Part shown: one piece after another, positions 8,247 to 17,034 of the stretch
Position numbering within the stretch: position 1 is the first letter of the stretch
Layout: the number at the start of each line of letters is the position of its first letter
Program-made: the position numbers and the translations under genes
The notes under the pieces: model-generated
The model's input: only the letters and a program-made list of their open reading frames with translations
Databases searched by the model: none
What the model was told of the DNA's origin: nothing
From: a virus
IMG/VR virus record: IMGVR_UViG_3300009506_000011
Coordinates: 1 to 64,000 of that record
DNA length: 64,000 nucleotides
Strand: one strand, 5' to 3'

Positions 8247-8672
8247 ATGGCAACCAGCTACGACCCTCGCGCCCGCGTCCCCGATCGGGGGGTGCGCGGC
8301 ATGTACAACCCGAGCACCACGGTGACGATCCCGAAGGAGCGCTTCGTCTGCCCGGTCAGCTCCGGCGGTGAGCACATCCAGCTGCCGCCGGACACCGGAA
8401 CCGTGCTGGCCGGCGTGACGATGCAGGACATCCCGCCGCTCACCTGGGGCGACGTGCAGACGACCGGCACCGCGCGAGTCGCGGCCGCCGGCGCGCTGGC
8501 GACGCCCGGGACCCAGGTCAACGGCGACACGGCCGGGAAGGCGCAAGCCGCCACCGCCGGTGCCGGCGCCAACTACGCCGTGGGCGGGCAAACCCGCTCC
8601 GTGGCCGGAGCCGCAAACGACGTCGTGGAGGTCGAGCTGCTCGGCCTCGGAACCCTGCAGCAAGGAGCATGA
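8247..8672 (+). CDS. capsid decoration/cement protein candidate
   Basis: A 141-residue Gly/Ala/Thr-rich protein between protease and capsid genes. It resembles small DUF2190-type decoration proteins (VLAGVTMQDIPPLTWGD, then TGTARVAAAGAL), which bind the outer head shell. The assignment rests on position, length and this motif. Confidence 0.6.
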   Translation: MATSYDPRARVPDRGVRGMYNPSTTVTIPKERFVCPVSSGGEHIQLPPDTGTVLAGVTMQDIPPLTWGDVQTTGTARVAAAGALATPGTQVNGDTAGKAQAATAGAGANYAVGGQTRSVAGAANDVVEVELLGLGTLQQGA

Positions 8673-8673
8673 G

Positions 8674-9858
8674 ATGCCTCCCCAGATGATTCAGCTGACG
8701 ATGGCCGGAAACGGCGGCGGCCTGCCGGCGGGCACGATTCTTTCTTTTCCGGTCGATCACTGGCAGCAGTTCGACGAGCGGGGCTACAACGGCGCCGTTC
8801 AGGTGCAGCTGCCGAACGGCAAGACCGAGAGCCTGCGGCTTAGCCTTTCGCCGTCCGATGTCCACGCACCGGAGGAGCTGCCGAACTTCATCGCGGGCTA
8901 CAGCGCCGGCCCCTACTGCGCCGACCAGGCCAGCCCCGTCATCCTGGTCGACCAGGTAAGCGACGAGTACCGGACGCACACCGACCACGCCTTCCGGCGC
9001 GTCGAGTGCAAGACGAGCCAACAGGGCGCCGTCGCAGAGGTCGACCCCGAGACGAGCCTGACGCCATACCGGACCGTCGTCCGCGCCTGTGGCAGCTTCA
9101 TCCCGACTCGGACGGAGCAGGTCGGGACCAAGGGATTCAAGCCTCGGCAGGCGTCTGGCAAGCGCGTCAAACGCGTGCTGTCGGCCGACCGGGAGATCGA
9201 CGTGTTCGGCCCAAACGGCGTCATCGGCAATCCGGCCAACTTCGATGCGGCTCTGCAGGACATCCTGCCGCCGCTCGAGCGTTGGGGTGATCTGGAAGGG
9301 AAAAACCCCGGCGCCAACGCCGATCCGCTGGCGGACCTCGACAACATCATCACCAACTCGTGGCAGGCGCCCACGGATATCTGGATGAACGGCCTGGTGG
9401 CCAGGGTGTTCATCAAGTTCCCGAAGGTGCTGGACCTCATCCGCGGCACCTACGGCGACCAGGCGCAGACGCAGCTGAACGCCGTGCGCGGCGCCGGCAA
9501 GACCATCGTCACCTTCGAGATCCTGGGCTACCCGCCCATCCACGTCTGCACTGCGAAGATCAAGTGGACGTCGACTGCGGCACCCACGTACATCCTCGGC
9601 AACCACGTGGTCCTCACCACCCGGCCCATGGGCCAGAACGGCGAGCTCGTCACCAGCATGATGGACGACGAGGAGATCGCCACCACCGTCACCTTCCGGA
9701 TGCGCGAGGCGTCTGGCACCGGCTACAACACCCGCGAGTACTTCGTGGAGAGCCGGGGCCACCTCGGCGGCACCATGATCGTCGCCTCACAGGAGGACGT
9801 CGCCGTGGTCATCGCGCCCAACGTCGGCGGTTTCATCGGCGACGTGCTGCAGGCATAA
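8674..9858 (+). CDS. major capsid protein candidate
   Basis: A 394-residue protein with start 8674 chosen from CAAGGAGC six bases upstream. It lies directly after the decoration gene and ends with a beta-rich segment (EYFVESRGHLGGTMIVA, then VAVVIAPNVGGFIGDVL) common near the C-terminus of phage major capsid proteins. The central part (NIITNSWQAPTDIWMNG) fits the HK97-fold backbone helix region. Length and position agree with the shell subunit of Mu-like and other myophages. Confidence 0.75.
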   Translation: MPPQMIQLTMAGNGGGLPAGTILSFPVDHWQQFDERGYNGAVQVQLPNGKTESLRLSLSPSDVHAPEELPNFIAGYSAGPYCADQASPVILVDQVSDEYRTHTDHAFRRVECKTSQQGAVAEVDPETSLTPYRTVVRACGSFIPTRTEQVGTKGFKPRQASGKRVKRVLSADREIDVFGPNGVIGNPANFDAALQDILPPLERWGDLEGKNPGANADPLADLDNIITNSWQAPTDIWMNGLVARVFIKFPKVLDLIRGTYGDQAQTQLNAVRGAGKTIVTFEILGYPPIHVCTAKIKWTSTAAPTYILGNHVVLTTRPMGQNGELVTSMMDDEEIATTVTFRMREASGTGYNTREYFVESRGHLGGTMIVASQEDVAVVIAPNVGGFIGDVLQA

Positions 9859-9867
9859 GGAGGCAAC

Positions 9868-10419
9868 GTGGCAGCCAGCATCATCGAGAAGAAAGCGGCG
9901 GACGCGCAGCGCAAGCGGGATGCTCGCGCCAAGGCGGCTGCCGCAGAGACGGCCGCGGCGGAAGCGGAGGCGGCGGAGAAAGCCGCCGTCGCAGCGGCCG
10001 AAAAGGCCGCCGCCATGAAGAAGCGCGCCGATGCGCGTGCCGAGGCCGAAGCGGCCGAAACCGACGCCTTCGAGCCGCCAACTCCGGAAGAAGCGGCTGG
10101 CTTCAAGGCATGGTGCGTCCGCAACACCATCACGCCGCCGGGGCCCAAGCTGGCGCGCCAGCTCTTCATGCGGTGGAAGCGAACCAACGGCAACGCAGCC
10201 GAGACCAGCGAGGCAGCGGCCAAAGAGGTCAAGCGGTGGACGGTGATCCACTCCTGCCGCTACTACGACCGGAGCGGGGAGCGTCGTCGGGCTCTGGCGG
10301 GCAAGCCCATCGACGACATCGATCCGAGGGACGCCGCGTCCTTGCGGCGCCGCGGCCACATCGAGCCTTACCAGGAGCCGAGCAAGCCCGGGCTGAGCCC
10401 GGTTGCGGCCACGGGGTGA
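9868..10419 (+). CDS. hypothetical protein with Ala-rich coiled coil
   Basis: A 183-residue protein from GTG 9868, behind a consensus AGGAGG. Residues 1-65 are almost entirely Ala, Glu, Lys and Arg, probably one long helix. The C-terminal half is compact (KAWCVRNTITPPGPKLA, HSCRYYDRSGERR). It could be a head-internal or head-tail linker protein; no family is recognised. Confidence 0.65.
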   Translation: MAASIIEKKAADAQRKRDARAKAAAAETAAAEAEAAEKAAVAAAEKAAAMKKRADARAEAEAAETDAFEPPTPEEAAGFKAWCVRNTITPPGPKLARQLFMRWKRTNGNAAETSEAAAKEVKRWTVIHSCRYYDRSGERRRALAGKPIDDIDPRDAASLRRRGHIEPYQEPSKPGLSPVAATG

Positions 10420-10423
10420 TCCC

Positions 10424-10903
10424 GTGGCGCACCTCATCGGCCAGAGCGACATCGAGGACGTCATCGGCGTCAAAAAGCTCGTTGAGCACGCCGATGACGA
10501 CGGTGACGGCGTCGCCGATGCGAACGTGATCGAGAAGCTTCTCACCAAGGCCGACGACTACGCCCGCAACGCCCTCAAGCCCGGGTTCGGCACAATAGCT
10601 GCCATCGACGACCTCGTGTCACACGATGCGGCGATCCGCAACGACATCACGGAGCTGGCCATCGGTCTGCTCGGGCGGCGTCGGGAGCAGATGCTCGGCG
10701 AAGACGGCCAAAGCGCTTACGCCAAATGGTTCGATCCGGCGCACAAGCGGCTGGTGGCAATCGGCCGCGGCGCAGGGCGCTCGGCGGGCGAGGAGCAAGC
10801 TGGCCAGAACCAGCTTTTGCCGACGCGCATCGTGCCAGACGACCGGGAGCTGATGTTCGGCTCGCCCCAGGGCTCACCCTACCCGACGAGCGGGGGTTTC
10901 TGA
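10424..10903 (+). CDS. DUF1320 (Mu gp36-like) head-tail protein
   Basis: A 159-residue protein from GTG 10424. It has the pattern of the DUF1320/Mu gp36 family: N-terminal DIEDVIGVKKLVEHADDDGDG, then ADDYARNALKPGFG and DITELAIGLLGRRREQM. Members sit between the capsid and tail-completion genes and are thought to be head-completion proteins. Confidence 0.7.
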   Translation: MAHLIGQSDIEDVIGVKKLVEHADDDGDGVADANVIEKLLTKADDYARNALKPGFGTIAAIDDLVSHDAAIRNDITELAIGLLGRRREQMLGEDGQSAYAKWFDPAHKRLVAIGRGAGRSAGEEQAGQNQLLPTRIVPDDRELMFGSPQGSPYPTSGGF

Positions 10904-10904
10904 T

Positions 10905-11324
10905 GTGGAGTACTTCGACGTCAGCGTCGATGCCTCAGAGATCCTCGGCCTCATCGAGGTCTACGAGGAGCGCGGCGGCAATCTCGAGCCGGTCATGGCC
11001 GTCATCGCCGAGGACTTCGTCTCGGCCGTCAACGACGAGTACGACACGGAGGGTCGGGGCAAGTGGCCGCCGCACGCCGCAAGCACGTTGCGCAAGCGCC
11101 GCGCCGGCGGGAAAGGCGCTCGGCTCATGCAGGATACCGGCGTCCTCGCCGCATCCACCGAGCCGAACTACGGGCCAAACTTCGCCGAGGCAACGACGGG
11201 CGTCGAGTACATCGTTTTTCATCTTGACGGTGGCCCCATCATCCCGCAGCGGAATCCCTTCGACCTTGAGGAGGACGTCTTTGAGACGGCGGTAGACACG
11301 CTGCTCGAGTACGTCGTGGAGTAG
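10905..11324 (+). CDS. gpG-like virion morphogenesis/tail completion protein
   Basis: A 139-residue protein from GTG 10905, almost touching the DUF1320 gene. FVSAVNDEYDTEGRGKWPPHAASTL, split here as DEYDTEGRGKW and PPHAASTL, followed by RLMQDTGVLAAS, matches Mu gpG/phage virion morphogenesis proteins (substrate of the form W.pl...T...K...LL.dTG.L..S). These act at tail-to-head joining. Confidence 0.75.
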   Translation: MEYFDVSVDASEILGLIEVYEERGGNLEPVMAVIAEDFVSAVNDEYDTEGRGKWPPHAASTLRKRRAGGKGARLMQDTGVLAASTEPNYGPNFAEATTGVEYIVFHLDGGPIIPQRNPFDLEEDVFETAVDTLLEYVVE

Positions 11325-11326
11325 CC

Positions 11327-11914
11327 ATGGCAGCCATCTCACAGCCGAACGGCGTCGGTCAGCACCGGACCACCGAAGCACCCGCCGGAACGCAGAAGCT
11401 CATCAACACGGCGGTGACAGCCTGGCACGCCGCGTTCGCGGGCGGCGCCGGAGACTTCGATATCAGCGCCGGCTTCAGCCAACCGAATCCACTGGAGGCC
11501 GACCGCATCCCGGAGCTGCACCTCACCGCCGGCGGCACGCCGGGCACCTACACGATCACCGGCACCTGGAACGGCCGAGCCCGCACCGCCGAGCTTGAAA
11601 CTGTCGCCGATGCCACCGTCCGCGCGGACGAGCCATTCGACGAGATCACCCGCTTCCAGGGCCCCGATCCCGGCGCTGGCAAGGCGGTCACGCTGAACAA
11701 GGGCGACAGCTACTTCAGTCCGCCGACGCGCTGGATCTGGACTGGTGAAGCCGGCGGTGTCATCGGCGTCCAGCTGAAGGACGAGCCCGCCGCGAACCTC
11801 AAAGCGGTGACGCTGCCGGCGTCTCTCGACTGGCATCGAGCAGCTGTCAGGGTGCGGGCGAACGACGGCAGCGCGCTCGCCACCACGCTCACCAAGCCGA
11901 TGGCTGTCTGGTAA
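11327..11914 (+). CDS. hypothetical virion protein
   Basis: A 195-residue, beta-rich, Thr/Ala/Gly-rich protein without recognised family (TPGTYTITGTWNGRART). It sits between the gpG-like gene and a large gene before the sheath, so a structural role in the connector or tail is likely. Its stop overlaps the next start by 1 nt. Confidence 0.6.
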   Translation: MAAISQPNGVGQHRTTEAPAGTQKLINTAVTAWHAAFAGGAGDFDISAGFSQPNPLEADRIPELHLTAGGTPGTYTITGTWNGRARTAELETVADATVRADEPFDEITRFQGPDPGAGKAVTLNKGDSYFSPPTRWIWTGEAGGVIGVQLKDEPAANLKAVTLPASLDWHRAAVRVRANDGSALATTLTKPMAVW

Positions 11915-12870
11915 TGACGGGCGACACCTTTAAGATCCTCCGCTACCTGATGGGGATCCTGCGGCCCCTCACCGGTGACATCGCCCGCGGCGCCGTTCGC
12001 GCCGCCGCGGTGACTGGCCAGATCACGGTGCCGAAGAGCAGCTTTCTGATCCCGGTCATCGAAAGCGCCGTCGGTGGCCGGCAGCTTGTCCGGGACCTCG
12101 TCTACCGGACCACCGAGGAGACGGTGGTGCCGGCGTCGGGCGCCCTGATCCCCGTTGCCAGCCTTCTCGGGGGCAAGCGTCACAACCTGCCGAGCGGCGC
12201 CACGATGCGCTGGGATCCGCCTCTGCTCGGTTTGCAGCCGATCGTCACGCTCGAAGGCAACCTCGTCGACGGAGCAGACGCCGAGCTGACAAGCCCCGGC
12301 GGCGTCGCTCGGATCCTGCCGAGCGACAGCTCGCTGCCGAGCGTGATCGAGCTGGTGAAGACACACGCCGATCAGCTGCCGGCAATCCTCGTGAGCAACG
12401 CGGGCTTTGACGCCTCTGACTGGAACCTCGGCAGCGACTTCGCCACCGCGGACCGCTGGCTGATCTACGTCTGCGTCGGGACGAAGGTCACGGGCGATAT
12501 CGCCGAGGTGAAGCAGGGCCTCGATATCCAGGACGCGATCCGGGGCCTGCTGAGCATGCGCACGTCGTTCTATGGCGACGTCTTCAGCGACCCGATCGAG
12601 GTGCGCAGCGGCCGATTCTTGGGCAACGTCCGCGGCTTCCCCTTCAGGATCTACGAGACCCGCGCGGTGACCGGCTACCGAGACTGCCGCGTCGAGCACC
12701 GCGCCGTCGAGGGAGTCGGGGACTACAGCCGCTGGCTCAAGACGTCTTGGGCGTTCCTGGTCGGCACGCCGTCGCCGCTGCCGGTGGTACGCGGCGCCGT
12801 CTATCCCCAGGGCCAGAGCTTCTCCACGGCGTTCGACGCGGACGCCTTCACGAGCGGGGGAGGAGATTGA
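11914..12870 (+). CDS. hypothetical virion protein (gp37/tail terminator position)
   Basis: A 318-residue protein occupying the place of the tail terminator (gp37-like) before the sheath in Mu-like phages. It is larger than usual for DUF1834 and I see no decisive motif. It has a long beta-rich centre (VSNAGFDASDWNLGSDF, TADRWLIYVCVG) and ends SFSTAFDADAFTSGGGD. Function is inferred from gene order only. Confidence 0.55.
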   Translation: MTGDTFKILRYLMGILRPLTGDIARGAVRAAAVTGQITVPKSSFLIPVIESAVGGRQLVRDLVYRTTEETVVPASGALIPVASLLGGKRHNLPSGATMRWDPPLLGLQPIVTLEGNLVDGADAELTSPGGVARILPSDSSLPSVIELVKTHADQLPAILVSNAGFDASDWNLGSDFATADRWLIYVCVGTKVTGDIAEVKQGLDIQDAIRGLLSMRTSFYGDVFSDPIEVRSGRFLGNVRGFPFRIYETRAVTGYRDCRVEHRAVEGVGDYSRWLKTSWAFLVGTPSPLPVVRGAVYPQGQSFSTAFDADAFTSGGGD

Positions 12871-12880
12871 CCGCTTTACG

Positions 12881-12910
12881 ATTCCCGCCGATTCCCGCCG
12901 ATTCCCGCCG
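12881..12910 (+). repeat. three tandem 10-bp repeats
   Basis: ATTCCCGCCG occurs three times without interruption in the 87-nt gap between two late genes. No hairpin or open frame explains it. Confidence 0.8.
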
Positions 12911-12957
12911 CGGCGTGAATTGACGCCGCAACACCCGTTACCCAGGAGCCCCATTTA

Positions 12958-13356
12958 ATGACGATTTGGACCGAAGGACCCACGAACAGCTGGAAGCCCG
13001 ACGACGGCGAGGAGATCCGTTTTGCCGTGTTGCGGATCGTGGAGCGCGTACCCGTGAAGGGTTGGTATGTCAGGCACTACGAGCTGGCACTCTTCTTCTT
13101 CAACTCGGACAAGCAGGAGCCGGGCATCGACCCCGTCCAGTACCCGGACAACCTCAACAAGTTCTGCGACAGCTACCTCGATCATGAGCGCAACGGCATT
13201 CTCACGCTCGTGACGCGGGGCGCGCGGCGCTGTCGCTTCATTCGCTACGAGCGAATTGAGGATCAGGACGTCCGCGACGCCGCCGCTGTCACGGCTTGGT
13301 TCATGGAGCTGCCGGAGGAGAAAACCGATGCGCGCCCCCGGCGACCTGCCTCTTAG
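12958..13356 (+). CDS. stand-alone copy of the gpN-like N-terminal domain
   Basis: A 132-residue protein clearly related to residues 1-145 of the protein at 19970. Shared blocks are GPTNSW, YELALFFFN, KQE.GID, QYPDNLN.FC, TLVTRG and the C-terminal DAAAVTA.F pattern. The larger paralogue lies after the tape measure, where the Mu gpN gene lies. This short copy precedes the sheath genes and lacks the second domain. It may be a tail or connector protein that arose by duplication. Confidence 0.75.
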   Translation: MTIWTEGPTNSWKPDDGEEIRFAVLRIVERVPVKGWYVRHYELALFFFNSDKQEPGIDPVQYPDNLNKFCDSYLDHERNGILTLVTRGARRCRFIRYERIEDQDVRDAAAVTAWFMELPEEKTDARPRRPAS

Positions 13357-13360
13357 TCCA

Positions 13361-13382
13361 CGGTGGCCGTTCAAGGCCACCG
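13361..13382 (+). terminator. 8-bp hairpin after the stop codon
   Basis: CGGTGGCC and GGCCACCG form a perfect 8-bp stem with a 6-nt loop (GTTCAA), 5 nt after the stop at 13356. There is no following T tract, so it may be a weak terminator, an RNA stabiliser or a processing site. Confidence 0.45.
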
Positions 13383-13541
13383 CTCGGACTCGAACCGGGA
13401 TCTCCGGGGCTCGAACCAGGCTGGCACGCTCGGCGCGCGCCGTCAACAGTCCCCTCTACCCAGATGCGGTAGCATCGGACGAGCTGCCGTGGACTGGCTT
13501 CCCGGCCTTCCGCGGCTCTGTCTATCCAGGAGCTTTGAGCC
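13383..13541. other. 159-nt gap with tRNA T-arm-like motifs on the minus strand
   Basis: No convincing gene. The minus strand has two T-arm-like segments (GGTTCGAGTCC near 13390 and GGTTCGAGCCC near 13411) and a D-arm-like GGGTAGAGG. No 7-bp acceptor stem could be paired, so a functional tRNA is not called. A Shine-Dalgarno (AGGAGC) for the next gene lies at 13530-13535. Confidence 0.4.
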
Positions 13542-13853
13542 ATGGCTGAGCTGCAGCTGGTGTGGGCCTTCGGCGTGGGAGCCATTTTCGGCGCGGCGCT
13601 CGTCTACGCGGACACGCGGCAGCCCGTCGCCGAAAATCCGCACCGAGAGTGTGGCCGCTGCGGCCGGCCCCCGACCGCCGAGGGACACGATGCCTACCTC
13701 GGCACGCTACCCGGGGTCATGAACGCGTGCTGCGGACACGGTCAAGCCAACGAGGCGTACGTGCAAAGAGAGGACGGCAGCTCCTATTCCGGCGAGGCAG
13801 CTATCGCATTCCAAGCTCGAGAGTCAGTGCCAGCCGGAGGCGACGATGGCTGA
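13542..13853 (+). CDS. small membrane-anchored Cys-rich protein
   Basis: A 103-residue protein. An N-terminal hydrophobic segment (LQLVWAFGVGAIFGAALVY) is followed by CGRCGRPPTAEGHDAYLG and PGVMNACCGHG, a Cys pattern seen in small phage and bacterial proteins of unknown role. It probably sits in the inner membrane with the Cys-rich domain folded around zinc. Confidence 0.6.
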   Translation: MAELQLVWAFGVGAIFGAALVYADTRQPVAENPHRECGRCGRPPTAEGHDAYLGTLPGVMNACCGHGQANEAYVQREDGSSYSGEAAIAFQARESVPAGGDDG

Positions 13854-14370
13854 CGTTGAACGGAGCCTCGCCGACATCCTGGCCGACCTGGCCGACAACT
13901 CGGACTGGGCGATCGACGCGCCTCAGGTCCGGCAAAGCGTGATCAGCGCACTCGGCGGCTACGGCCAGCTGTCTGTGGTGAACGGCACGACGCCGCAGAC
14001 GCTTGACGGCAGCGTTCAAAAGCTCACCGGGTTCACCGGCGCCCTGCCAGCGGACCCGAACGGCAACGTTGTGCCGAACGTGCTCAACCAGCACATGACC
14101 GTCGCGGTGGCGGGCGTCTACCAGGCGCACCTCAACGTTCAGCACTCCGTCGGCGCCAGCGTCAAGGCGGAGCTGGGGGTCGCGGTGGACGGAACGCCGA
14201 CCGTCATCCGCATGGAGCGAGACATCGACGTGCCCCGGATCGGCGAGCACTGCTCCGGCATGATCGAGGTCACGGCTGGGCAGGCCGTTTCTGCCTATGT
14301 GAAACTTCTCTCAGGTGCCGGCACGATCACGGTGAAGCACGGCACCCTCTGGATCAAGCGAGCTGGGTGA
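13846..14370 (+). CDS. hypothetical virion protein, jelly-roll-like
   Basis: A 174-residue protein. Residues 70-174 alternate beta strands (HMTVAVAGVYQAHLNVQHS, then TITVKHGTLWIKRAG) in a pattern reminiscent of C1q/TNF-like jelly-roll domains found in phage surface proteins. The N-terminus is helical. It overlaps the previous gene by 8 nt and the next by 1 nt. Confidence 0.55.
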   Translation: MADVERSLADILADLADNSDWAIDAPQVRQSVISALGGYGQLSVVNGTTPQTLDGSVQKLTGFTGALPADPNGNVVPNVLNQHMTVAVAGVYQAHLNVQHSVGASVKAELGVAVDGTPTVIRMERDIDVPRIGEHCSGMIEVTAGQAVSAYVKLLSGAGTITVKHGTLWIKRAG

Positions 14371-14531
14371 TGACCGAAAAAAGCGGCGGCGGAAAGAGCG
14401 GCGAGATTTTTGATGTGGAGACGGCCTGGCAGAAATTGGTCACAGCGCGGAAAGCGCGGATCGCTCGCGAGGAGGAAGAGGGGCCAGACCCAGATAGCCC
14501 TACCTGTACCGGCCTAACGGTGGCATCATGA
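14370..14531 (+). CDS. small charged protein
   Basis: A 53-residue ORF (MTEKSGGGKSGEIFDVETAW) whose ATG overlaps the previous stop and whose stop overlaps the next ATG (ATGA). Tight coupling on both sides is the main support. Function unknown. Confidence 0.5.
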   Translation: MTEKSGGGKSGEIFDVETAWQKLVTARKARIAREEEEGPDPDSPTCTGLTVAS

Positions 14532-15109
14532 CCGAGCCTGCCTCCCACCCCTTCGTCAAGTACGTCAGCGCCGTCACCGGCCATCACGTCGAGCGCTACG
14601 GCACCGGCACTGTCATCGGCGGGCGCCGACAGCCAGCGCCCGCCGGGACCGGTAGCCTCGACAGAAACGCCGTCTCGCTGGAGGAGCTGCTCAGCCAGCG
14701 GGGCGCCGGCAAGCTCGAGATCGACGAGAGCGCCATCGTGACCCTGACCGCCGACGAGTGGGCGAAGCACTGGCAAGCCTACGAACGAGCGCTTCGCAAA
14801 GGCGCGCTGCGGGAGCGAAAGCCCGCCGAGTACTGGGAGAAAGTCGATGCGGAGCAGCGGCTTGCTGACGCTGTGAAGGCACTGGAAGCCGTCGCGCCCG
14901 GCGCTGCCGCCAAGCTCGCCGAGCTGACGGAGGACAGCATCAGAGCCGCGCTGGACGCTGTGACGGCGGCCGAAGAAGGCGCCGCGCCTGTGGACCTCGG
15001 CGGCTCGGCACCGCCAGCGGGAATGCTGCCGGCTGTCGCCGAGCCGCTTCGTGGTCTGGACGAGGGGATGAGAGCGGCGCTGCCGCGGCTGGAGGACGAG
15101 CATGGTTGA
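14528..15109 (+). CDS. hypothetical late protein
   Basis: A 193-residue protein, helical and acidic after residue 45 (AIVTLTADEWAKHWQAYERA; EYWEKVDAEQRLADAVKAL). It overlaps the sheath gene by 8 nt. Its place just before the sheath suggests a tail assembly or connector protein; the family is not recognised. Confidence 0.6.
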   Translation: MTEPASHPFVKYVSAVTGHHVERYGTGTVIGGRRQPAPAGTGSLDRNAVSLEELLSQRGAGKLEIDESAIVTLTADEWAKHWQAYERALRKGALRERKPAEYWEKVDAEQRLADAVKALEAVAPGAAAKLAELTEDSIRAALDAVTAAEEGAAPVDLGGSAPPAGMLPAVAEPLRGLDEGMRAALPRLEDEHG

Positions 15110-16628
15110 GGTCGCTGTTGCGCCGAGCGTGCGCAGTCCGTTCTTCTACCTCCGGGTGAACCTCGCGGCGGGCGATACGTCGCCCGGCACTGCGGCGCTT
15201 CGCGCGCTGCTCATCTGTCCAAAGGCGGCCAGCGGGACGATCACGCCGGACACACAGGTGGCCGAGTCGGTGGCTGGGGAGGCGGCGGTCTCAACGCTGC
15301 TCGGAGCCGGCACGCCGGGCCATCTGGCCGCCAAAGCCGCCTTCGTCGAAGAAGGCTTGATGCAGCTCGACGTCGTGGCGCCGACGGCCAGCGCCGGCGT
15401 ACAGGCCACCGGGACGATCCCTTTCGCTGGCGGCCCACCAACCGCCACCTGGGTGATTGACACGGTCATCTGCGGCCGGCCGATCCAGAGCCAGTGGCTC
15501 GCGGGGCAGACGTTCGGCGACGCCGCCGACGCTCACGCCGCCGCCATCAACCAGCAGACGACGGACCTGCCGGTCACCGCGACGGCGCTCGCGGGCGCCG
15601 TCACCATCACCTTCAAGGTTCCCGGCGCCTGGGGGAACGACTGCCTCTACAAAGTCACGTCCACCGGCGGCGCCGGCGGCACGCCGCCCAACGTGGCCCT
15701 AACGAGCATGACCGGCGGCACGCTCGAGCCGACGATCACGACCGCACTCGCCTCCGTCGCACGGAAAGAATACGACCTCATCTACCTCGCAGTCTCCAAC
15801 GCCGACGCGGCCGCCGCCTCCACCACGAGCGGCCCCGGCCGGCTGAAGACTCACATCGCTGGTCTCGACAGCGGCCGGCGAGCGAAGCTGCAGCAGGCGA
15901 TCATCGCGACCACCGGGACGCTATCCGCCGCCAAGGTGGGCGCCGACCAGCACAACTTCGCTCCGTTCGAGTACCTGCACAGCGAGGACGGCCAGAGCCT
16001 GCCGGCGGAGTGGGGCGGCGCAGAGCTCGGCAGCCGCATCCGCGAGGAGACGGTCCGGCCGAACACGAACCGCGCCGAGATGCCCTACCGTGCCACGCTC
16101 TACGGTCCGGCCAACCTGACGGCGGACGCGCTCACAGACATCGAGGTCGAAAGCGCGCTTCAGAGCGGGGTCACGCCCGTGGTCTACGACTCGACCGACA
16201 CACCGGCGCCAGCGCGGCCGATCACCACCTACTACAAGGACGCGGCGGGCGCTCCGGACGATCGGGTGCTGGACGTGCCAGTCGTGTCCGGCGTCTACGC
16301 ATACGCGAAGCACCTCCGGACGGCGTTGCCTCGGAAGTATCGGGGGGTTTCGGTGGTCCCCAACCAGCCGCCCGGCTCCGAGCCGCTGCCGGACGGGGTT
16401 ATCGAGGTCGGAGAGATCGAGGCAGAGGTCATCAGCCTCACGCTCGACTACATCGCCCTCGGCGTGGTCGACCGGACGACGTGGGAGACGAAGCTCGCGA
16501 ACGGCCAGATCGTTGTCCGCATCAACCCCCAGGACAGCACTCAGGTCGACGTCGAGGTGCCAACGGCCATCGTGCCGATCCTGGCCAAGCTGGGCGTCGT
16601 CGTCAATCAGGTCGGAGTGGTGAGGTAA
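15102..16628 (+). CDS. tail sheath protein (Mu gpL-like)
   Basis: A 508-residue protein. N-terminal ALRALLICPKAASGTI and C-terminal segments (SYQ-like VVPNQPPGSEPLPDGVIEV; LDYIALGVVDRTTWETKL; VVRINPQDSTQVDVEVP) fit the Mu gpL sheath family. Its position directly before a 122-residue tube protein strengthens the call. It forms the contractile outer layer of the tail. Confidence 0.8.
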   Translation: MVEVAVAPSVRSPFFYLRVNLAAGDTSPGTAALRALLICPKAASGTITPDTQVAESVAGEAAVSTLLGAGTPGHLAAKAAFVEEGLMQLDVVAPTASAGVQATGTIPFAGGPPTATWVIDTVICGRPIQSQWLAGQTFGDAADAHAAAINQQTTDLPVTATALAGAVTITFKVPGAWGNDCLYKVTSTGGAGGTPPNVALTSMTGGTLEPTITTALASVARKEYDLIYLAVSNADAAAASTTSGPGRLKTHIAGLDSGRRAKLQQAIIATTGTLSAAKVGADQHNFAPFEYLHSEDGQSLPAEWGGAELGSRIREETVRPNTNRAEMPYRATLYGPANLTADALTDIEVESALQSGVTPVVYDSTDTPAPARPITTYYKDAAGAPDDRVLDVPVVSGVYAYAKHLRTALPRKYRGVSVVPNQPPGSEPLPDGVIEVGEIEAEVISLTLDYIALGVVDRTTWETKLANGQIVVRINPQDSTQVDVEVPTAIVPILAKLGVVVNQVGVVR

Positions 16629-16632
16629 GCTC

Positions 16633-17001
16633 ATGGATCTGCACGCAGAAGGCCAGCTCTCGATCAACGGGACCCCCACTAAAAAGGCTTCCGAGGCATC
16701 GTTCCGCGCGACGAACGGCGCCAACCTGCGGCAGGCGCTAAACAACTCGCAGGCCACCGGCATCGCCTTCGGTCCTGTGGAGGTCACGTTCAGCATGACC
16801 GCGGAGGTGCCCGAACAGGGCGCCGAGTACAACATGATCCGCGCCGTCGTCAACCGGGAGCGCGGCTCGTGGCGCTTCAAGGACTCAGGCGACCGGTACA
16901 CCGTCGAAGGCGCGCTCGGAGAGGCAGAGTGGCGGACGTCAAAGGCAGACGGGGTCGTGACCCTCACTGGCAGCGGCGTCGGCATCCTCAAGCTCACCTG
17001 A
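16633..17001 (+). CDS. tail tube protein (Mu gpM-like)
   Basis: A 122-residue protein: NGTPTKKASEASFRATNG, then GIAFGPVEVTFSMTAEVPEQ and a beta-rich C-terminus. Size, beta content and location between sheath and chaperone match the Mu gpM inner-tube family. It polymerises as the rigid tube inside the sheath. Confidence 0.8.
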   Translation: MDLHAEGQLSINGTPTKKASEASFRATNGANLRQALNNSQATGIAFGPVEVTFSMTAEVPEQGAEYNMIRAVVNRERGSWRFKDSGDRYTVEGALGEAEWRTSKADGVVTLTGSGVGILKLT

Positions 17002-17034
17002 TCCCGGACGCCTGCTGCTGATACGCTAGCAGGC

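Noticed and set aside
8518-9762. Leftward ORF of 414 codons
   Set aside because: Mirror of the major capsid gene, with shadow composition and no start signals.
9360-10529. Rightward ORF of 389 codons
   Set aside because: Overlaps capsid and coiled-coil genes in another frame; His/Arg-rich shadow.
11710-12954. Leftward ORF of 414 codons
   Set aside because: Antisense to two well-supported late genes; no neighbour on that strand.
13383-13500. Possible tRNA (or two) on the minus strand
   Set aside because: T-arm- and D-arm-like pieces exist, but no acceptor stem of more than 5 bp could be formed and the anticodon stem does not pair.
15494-16741. Rightward ORF of 415 codons
   Set aside because: Out-of-frame shadow of the sheath gene, extremely Arg-rich.
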